Source: an uncultured delta proteobacterium (GTDB taxonomy: Bacteria > Myxococcota_A > Bradymonadia > REDH01). Taken from it: a stretch of 9,772 nt of DNA. Made by a program: the position numbers and the translations under genes. Below, in pieces: positions 6,377-9,772 of this stretch; within the stretch, counting starts at the first letter, position 1; every line of letters begins with the position of its first letter. The DNA lies in contig CAIQPA010000689.1 of the NCBI GenBank assembly GCA_903873545.1, forward strand, positions 1 through 9,772, given 5' to 3'. A model generated the notes under the pieces. The model did no database searches. It was not told the DNA's origin and saw only the letters and a program-made list of their open reading frames with translations.

Positions 6377-7020
6377 TACTTTGCCCACTGCTGCGTCTTG
6401 GCCACATCTGCCGGAACCGTCTCGATCGTGGTGGCGTGGCTCAGCTGGAGCGTCCGCACATAGGCCGCGATCGCCCAACGGTCTTCCGTCGGGATCTGGC
6501 TGCGATAGGAGGGCATGGTGTTGATGCCGTTAGAGATGATGTCGAAGAGCTGGCCAACGGCGTAGCTCCGCTGCCGGTCGCCATGAAGCGACGGGACCAG
6601 CCAATTGCCAGCCCGAACCGGTACGATGCCGCCGTTCTCCATGCCGGTCTGCCCGTGGCAGGGCTGGCAGTAGATGTTGTACCGCTGTTCGCCCCGATCA
6701 AGCAGGTCTGCCGTGAGCGGCATCGGGAGCGTCGTCGCCCAACCACCATCCGCCTTGCCGCGGTACTTGTGGCCGTCTTCCTGAAGGTGGTTGTCGTCGG
6801 CCGCACTCGAGTTCGCGATCGTACCGGCAACCTGAGGACGCATGCCTCGACCATCGGCAAAGTGGGGGTTCCCCTCCTGGCCCTGGATGTAGGTCACATT
6901 GTCCATGTTGGGGTTGAGATGAATCGGCGGATCGGCCGAGGGGGTGCCGCGGCAGCCGGTCAGCGCCGAAGCCGCCAGCAGGCCAGTGAGGCCCACGAAG
7001 AGACGGGTCATGCGATTCAT
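6376..7020 (-). CDS. actE: Alternative complex III monohaem cytochrome c lipoprotein ActE
   Basis: ActE is the small c-type cytochrome of alternative complex III and the likely electron exit toward the oxidase. The 214-residue protein starts with a lipoprotein signal: a basic, hydrophobic N-terminus and the lipobox LTGC with the acylated Cys at 23. One haem c site is present, C118-Q-P-C121-H122, in the usual YxxYCxxCHG context. M169 in the GINTMPSY segment is the likely sixth haem ligand, and the RWAIAAYVRTLQLS stretch is the typical C-terminal helix. About 90 residues of non-haem sequence lie between lipobox and haem domain. The ATG at 7020 overlaps the actD stop (ATGA) and is preceded by GGAGGAAG. 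The TAA shares one base with the actF ATG. The protein is probably anchored by lipid to the membrane on the periplasmic side. Confidence 0.94.
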   Translation of the reverse strand: MNRMTRLFVGLTGLLAASALTGCRGTPSADPPIHLNPNMDNVTYIQGQEGNPHFADGRGMRPQVAGTIANSSAADDNHLQEDGHKYRGKADGGWATTLPMPLTADLLDRGEQRYNIYCQPCHGQTGMENGGIVPVRAGNWLVPSLHGDRQRSYAVGQLFDIISNGINTMPSYRSQIPTEDRWAIAAYVRTLQLSHATTIETVPADVAKTQQWAK

Positions 7021-7571
7021 GCTTCTTCCTCCACCAGCTCCACATGCTTCGCGCCGATGCCCTTGAGGAACTCCGCTGTGCGGGTCGCCTCAAACTTGGG
7101 GTCGGCCGACTCGATCGAGATAAAGAACTTGTCGTCCGACGCCTTCTCGAAGCGCGTCGAGCCGAAGATGGGGTGGTTCCAGCGGGGAAGCCGGCAGAAG
7201 CCCATGATGCTGAAGATCGTCGCGAAGGCCGAAAAGAGGATCGACATCTCGAAGATGACCGGAACGTAGGCCGGCCAGGCGAAGAAGGGCTTGCCCGAGA
7301 TCACCAGCTTGTAGGCGTAGTTGTGCACCCAGTACTGGAGCGCGGTGCCCGTTATCGTACCCGACAGACCGACGACAAGCACCACCCAGGGCAGCTTGCT
7401 GGCCTTCAGACCCATCGCATCGTCGAGACCGTGAACCGGGAAGGGCGTATGGGCGTCCCAGTTGGCGAAACCGGCGTCCCGCACCTTCTCGCAGGCGTGG
7501 AAGATTTCTGCCGCCGAGTCGAACTCGGCAAGGATGCCCCAAGTGGACGTAGTGGTAGCAGGGCTAGCCAT
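7017..7571 (-). CDS. actD: Alternative complex III membrane subunit ActD (DUF3341)
   Basis: ActD is a small membrane subunit of alternative complex III (DUF3341 family), 184 residues here. The opening WGILAEFDSAAEIFHACEKV is typical of the family's soluble N-terminal region, followed by two hydrophobic helices at about residues 61-84 (PWVVLVVGLSGTITG) and 100-124 (PAYVPVIFEMSILFSAF), then a soluble tail with the DDKFFISIE stretch and a C-terminal segment ending GAKHVELVEEEA. I chose ATG 7571 over the upstream in-frame ATG at 7637: a strong AAAGGAG lies 9 bases before 7571, and the extra 22 residues would be encoded inside the actC tail and look unlike the family. With this start the gene overlaps actC by 8 bp (ATGGCTAG). 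Its TGA overlaps the actE start by 4 bp. It has no redox motif; the role is structural, from family knowledge. Confidence 0.93.
   Translation of the reverse strand: MASPATTTSTWGILAEFDSAAEIFHACEKVRDAGFANWDAHTPFPVHGLDDAMGLKASKLPWVVLVVGLSGTITGTALQYWVHNYAYKLVISGKPFFAWPAYVPVIFEMSILFSAFATIFSIMGFCRLPRWNHPIFGSTRFEKASDDKFFISIESADPKFEATRTAEFLKGIGAKHVELVEEEA
7025..7032 (-). promoter_or_regulatory. Ribosome binding site of actE
   Basis: GGAGGAAG on the coding strand lies inside the 3' end of actD; its GGAGG core is 7 bases from the ATG at 7020. It supports this start over the ATG three codons further in (7011). Confidence 0.8.
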
Positions 7572-8997
7572 GTGCGTGCGCTCCTTTGTGAGCGGACTCG
7601 TCGCCATGGTCGTCGCCATGGTAGTGCGGGTCGGCAATCGGCATCACCGACTTGACCTCAGCGATGGCCACCTGCGGCACAAAGCGGAGGAAGAGGGCGA
7701 AGAGGGTGAAGAAAAGACCAAAGGTGCCAAGGAAGGTCGAGATGTCCCAGTAGGTGGGCGAGTAGGTGTCCCAGCTCGACGGCAGGAAGTCGCGCGACAG
7801 CGTGATCGTGATGACGAACCGCTCGAACCACATGCCGATGTTCACGAAGATCGAGGCGATGAAGAGCACCGTCGTGTTCGTGCGGAGCTTCTTCGACCAG
7901 AAGAGCTGCGGCGTGATGACGTTGCAGGTGATCATCGTCCAGTAGGCCCACCAGTAGTTACCGAAGGCACGGTTGATGAAGGCGAACTGCTCGTAGGTGT
8001 TGCCCGAGTACCAGGCGATGAAGAACTCCATCGCGTAGGCATATCCAACCAGCGTGCCCGTCAGGAGCACGACCTTCGCCATGTTCTCGAGGTGGCGAAT
8101 CGTGATGATGTGCTCGAGCTTGTAGATGACGCGGCAGGGGATGAGCAGCGTGAGAACCATGCCGAAGCCGGAGAAGATGGCGCCGGCGACGAAGTAGGGC
8201 GGGAAGATGGTCGTGTGCCAGCCCGGGACCTGCGAGGTCGCGAAGTCGAACGAGACGATCGAGTGCACCGAGAGGACCAGCGGCATCGAGAGCGCGGCGA
8301 GCAGCAGGTAGGCCCGCTCGTAGTGCTGCCAATGACGGTTGGAGCCGCGCCAGCCAAGCGAGAAGAAGCCGTAGAGCGCCTTCGAAAGCGCCGTCTTGGA
8401 GCGGTCGCGCATCGTCGCAAGGTCGGGAACAAGGCCCGTGTACCAGAAGAGCAGCGAGACTGTGCCGTAGGTGCTGACGGCGAAGAAGTCCCAGAGCAGC
8501 GGGCTCCGGAAGTTCGGCCACATTGCCATCTGGTTCGGCAGCGGCGCGAACCAGTAGAGCAGCCAGACGCGGCCTACGTGGATGGTCGGGAAGACCAGCG
8601 CGCAGACGACGGCAAAGAGCGTCATGGCCTCAGCGGCTCGGTTGATCGAGGTCCGCCACTTCTGCCGGAGCAGATAGAGAACGGCCGAGATCAGCGTGCC
8701 GGCGTGGCCGATACCGATCCAGAAGACGAAGTTAACGATGGCCCAGCCCCAGGCGACCGGGATGTTCAGACCCCAGATGCCGGTTCCCTGCCAGAACAGG
8801 TAGCCGATGGAGATGCCCAGGTTGGCCAGAAGGAGGAGGCCGATGCCGAGGATGATGTACCAGATCTTCGGAGCTGCGCTCTCGATGGGTCGGGCAACCG
8901 CCTCGGTGACGGCCGAAAGGGTCTGTTCTCCGAGGACGAGCGGCGCGCGCTCGTCCAAGGGATCAAAGTTGGAATTGTCCATTTCTGCGGATGCCAT
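7564..8997 (-). CDS. actC: Alternative complex III membrane subunit ActC (NrfD/PsrC-like)
   Basis: ActC is a 477-residue NrfD/PsrC-family integral membrane protein that, with ActF, forms the membrane core of alternative complex III and is a proposed site of quinol oxidation. About ten hydrophobic helices are visible, starting near residues 46-69 (IWYIILGIGLLLL), 84-110, 126-150, 170-190 and 229-250, with the last near 419-440. Polar residues within or next to helices include H140 and R143 (PTIHVGRVW), D170 and E324; H140 and D170 resemble residues proposed at the quinol site in ACIII structures, which is my inference from position. The soluble N-terminus is acidic. The C-terminus is a His-rich tail (H458, H460, H464, H470, H474, H476) containing a 12-bp tandem repeat. 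The start at 8997 lies 3 bp after actB's TAA; an internal ATG at 8982 is possible but has no better ribosome site. The gene overlaps actD by 8 bp. Confidence 0.95.
   Translation of the reverse strand: MASAEMDNSNFDPLDERAPLVLGEQTLSAVTEAVARPIESAAPKIWYIILGIGLLLLANLGISIGYLFWQGTGIWGLNIPVAWGWAIVNFVFWIGIGHAGTLISAVLYLLRQKWRTSINRAAEAMTLFAVVCALVFPTIHVGRVWLLYWFAPLPNQMAMWPNFRSPLLWDFFAVSTYGTVSLLFWYTGLVPDLATMRDRSKTALSKALYGFFSLGWRGSNRHWQHYERAYLLLAALSMPLVLSVHSIVSFDFATSQVPGWHTTIFPPYFVAGAIFSGFGMVLTLLIPCRVIYKLEHIITIRHLENMAKVVLLTGTLVGYAYAMEFFIAWYSGNTYEQFAFINRAFGNYWWAYWTMITCNVITPQLFWSKKLRTNTTVLFIASIFVNIGMWFERFVITITLSRDFLPSSWDTYSPTYWDISTFLGTFGLFFTLFALFLRFVPQVAIAEVKSVMPIADPHYHGDDHGDESAHKGAHAHG
7581..7587 (-). promoter_or_regulatory. 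Ribosome binding site of actD
   Basis: The coding strand reads AAAGGAG, 9 bases before the ATG at 7571 and inside the 3' end of actC. It decides the actD start in favour of 7571 over 7637 and implies translation coupled to the end of actC. Confidence 0.8.
7599..7622 (-). repeat. Perfect 12-bp tandem duplication in the actC 3' end
   Basis: The plus-strand unit CGTCGCCATGGT occurs twice back to back (7599-7610 and 7611-7622). On the coding strand it gives HGDD followed by HGDE in the His-rich C-terminal tail of ActC. Twelve bases keeps the frame, so the copy number can change without breaking the gene. This looks like slippage in a disordered tail; a role is not evident. Confidence 0.8.
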
Positions 8998-9000
8998 GGG

Positions 9001-9772
9001 TTAACCGAGCTCCGGATTGGGATTGCTGATCTTGGCCAAGTAGGTGGTGCGTGGGCGGAGGTTGAGCCACTCCAGCACTGCGTAGTTCTGATCCATCTTC
9101 TTGAGCACCGAGACCCGGCTGTCGGGCGCTGCGATGTTGCCGAAGGTGATGGCCTCCGCGGGGCAGGCCTGCGCGCAGGCCGAGGTGAAGGCGCCCTCTT
9201 GGATGATGCCGTTGCCATGCACCTTGGCGTCGATACGGGCAGCGCTGATGCGCTGCGTGCAGTAGGTGCACTTCTCCATGACGCCCCGGAAGCGAACCGT
9301 AACGTTGTTGTTCCGCTGCATGCGGAGCAGCTCGTTCGAGGTGTCGGCTTCTTTGTTGTAATTGAAGAAGTTGAAGCGGCGGACCTTCAACGGGCAGTTG
9401 TTCGAGCAGTAGCGGGTACCGACGCAGCGGTTGTAGGCCATGTCGTTCGTGCCCTCGGGGCCATGGACAGTGGCCGCAACGGGGCAGACCTGCTCGCAGG
9501 GCGCCGTCTCACAGTGGGCGCAACCCATGGGCTGCGTCATGAGCTTGGGCGCGTTCTCGTCGTCACCGACGAAGTAGCGATCGAGACGGATCCAGTGCAT
9601 CTCGCGGCCGTTGAGCACCCGCTCCTTGCCGACCACCGGGATGTTGTTCTCGGCCTGGCAGGCGATGGTGCAGACGTTGCAGCCCGTGCAGGAGGTAAGG
9701 TCGATGACCATGCCCCACTGGTGCGGGTACTTCTCGTTGTTCTCATACTTGATAGGAGGACCGGTGAACTCC
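9001..9772 (-). CDS. actB: Alternative complex III iron-sulfur subunit ActB, C-terminal part (5' end outside window)
   Basis: This is the C-terminal ferredoxin-like part of ActB, the extracytoplasmic subunit of alternative complex III. The frame is open to the window edge, giving 256 visible residues, so the ATG at 9711 is internal: the upstream residues (GPPIKYENNEKYPHQWG) read as normal ActB sequence. Cysteines fall in four groups, numbered from that internal Met: C8/C11/C14/C18, C64/C67/C72/C76, C96/C102/C106 and C148/C151/C179/C183. Fifteen cysteines match three [4Fe-4S] plus one [3Fe-4S] cluster. The third group reads CVGTRYCSNNC, where Thr replaces the second Cys of the usual four-Cys motif; this is the expected 3Fe site. 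Known family members also carry an N-terminal molybdopterin-oxidoreductase-like domain without cofactor, which would lie outside the window. The TAA stop is 3 bp before actC. Family assignment is very secure. Confidence 0.95.
   Translation of the reverse strand, partial: EFTGPPIKYENNEKYPHQWGMVIDLTSCTGCNVCTIACQAENNIPVVGKERVLNGREMHWIRLDRYFVGDDENAPKLMTQPMGCAHCETAPCEQVCPVAATVHGPEGTNDMAYNRCVGTRYCSNNCPLKVRRFNFFNYNKEADTSNELLRMQRNNNVTVRFRGVMEKCTYCTQRISAARIDAKVHGNGIIQEGAFTSACAQACPAEAITFGNIAAPDSRVSVLKKMDQNYAVLEWLNLRPRTTYLAKISNPNPELG

Noticed and set aside
5294..6463. Long plus-strand open frame (389 codons) opposite actF and the end of actE
   Set aside because: Its product is rich in Arg, Glu, Gly and His with no hydrophobic pattern or domain, as expected for an antisense frame in GC-rich DNA; the minus strand holds clear Act proteins.
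6377..6478. Upstream start for actF giving a 436-residue protein
   Set aside because: The extension lies wholly within actE, has no membrane or family character, and the TAATG junction gives a natural start.
7572..7637. Upstream ATG start for actD giving a 206-residue protein
   Set aside because: The extra residues are Thr-rich out-of-frame sequence of the actC tail, and a strong AAAGGAG points to 7571.

Overview
This window is one densely packed, one-directional gene cluster on the minus strand. It encodes the lower half of an aerobic respiratory chain: alternative complex III (ACIII, the Act quinol:electron-acceptor oxidoreductase) followed by a caa3-type cytochrome c oxidase. In transcription order, from high to low coordinates, it reads actB (3' part), actC, actD, actE, actF, an unrecognised one-helix membrane protein, a SCO/SenC copper chaperone, coxB (CuA domain fused to cytochrome c), coxA, coxC and coxD (5' part). 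Both ends run off the window, so the operon start (actA and most of actB) and its end are not visible.

Layout. 9772-6376: ACIII genes actB to actE, separated by 3 bp or overlapping by 8 and 4 bp. 6376-5168: actF, overlapping actE by one base. 5152-3670: the unknown membrane protein and the SCO gene, both starting with GTG, 10 bp apart. 3657-1: the oxidase subunits II, I, III and IV, with gaps of 53, 51 and 29 bp. No stretch above 53 bp lacks a gene. I see no tRNA, rRNA, IS element, CRISPR, phage attachment site, terminator or convincing promoter. Nearly every start has a Shine-Dalgarno sequence on the minus strand.

How the genes work together. ActC and ActF are polytopic NrfD-like membrane subunits where quinol is expected to be oxidised. 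ActB carries iron-sulfur clusters. ActE is a monohaem c-type lipoprotein that can pass electrons to the haem c domain fused to CoxB. From there they go to CuA and then to haem a and the haem a3/CuB centre in CoxA, which reduces O2. The SCO protein probably delivers copper to CuA. No soluble cytochrome c gene is present, consistent with direct ACIII-caa3 transfer such as the supercomplexes described in other bacteria.

Organism. The sequence is GC-rich, from a Gram-negative aerobe using lipoprotein-anchored cytochromes. The gene order and the CoxB/CoxA type fit Myxococcota or a related former deltaproteobacterial group, but this is inference from gene content and remembered family resemblance only.

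I did not find an undescribed system. The features most worth a second look are the unknown membrane protein at 4496-5152 and the His-rich tails shared by several membrane subunits.
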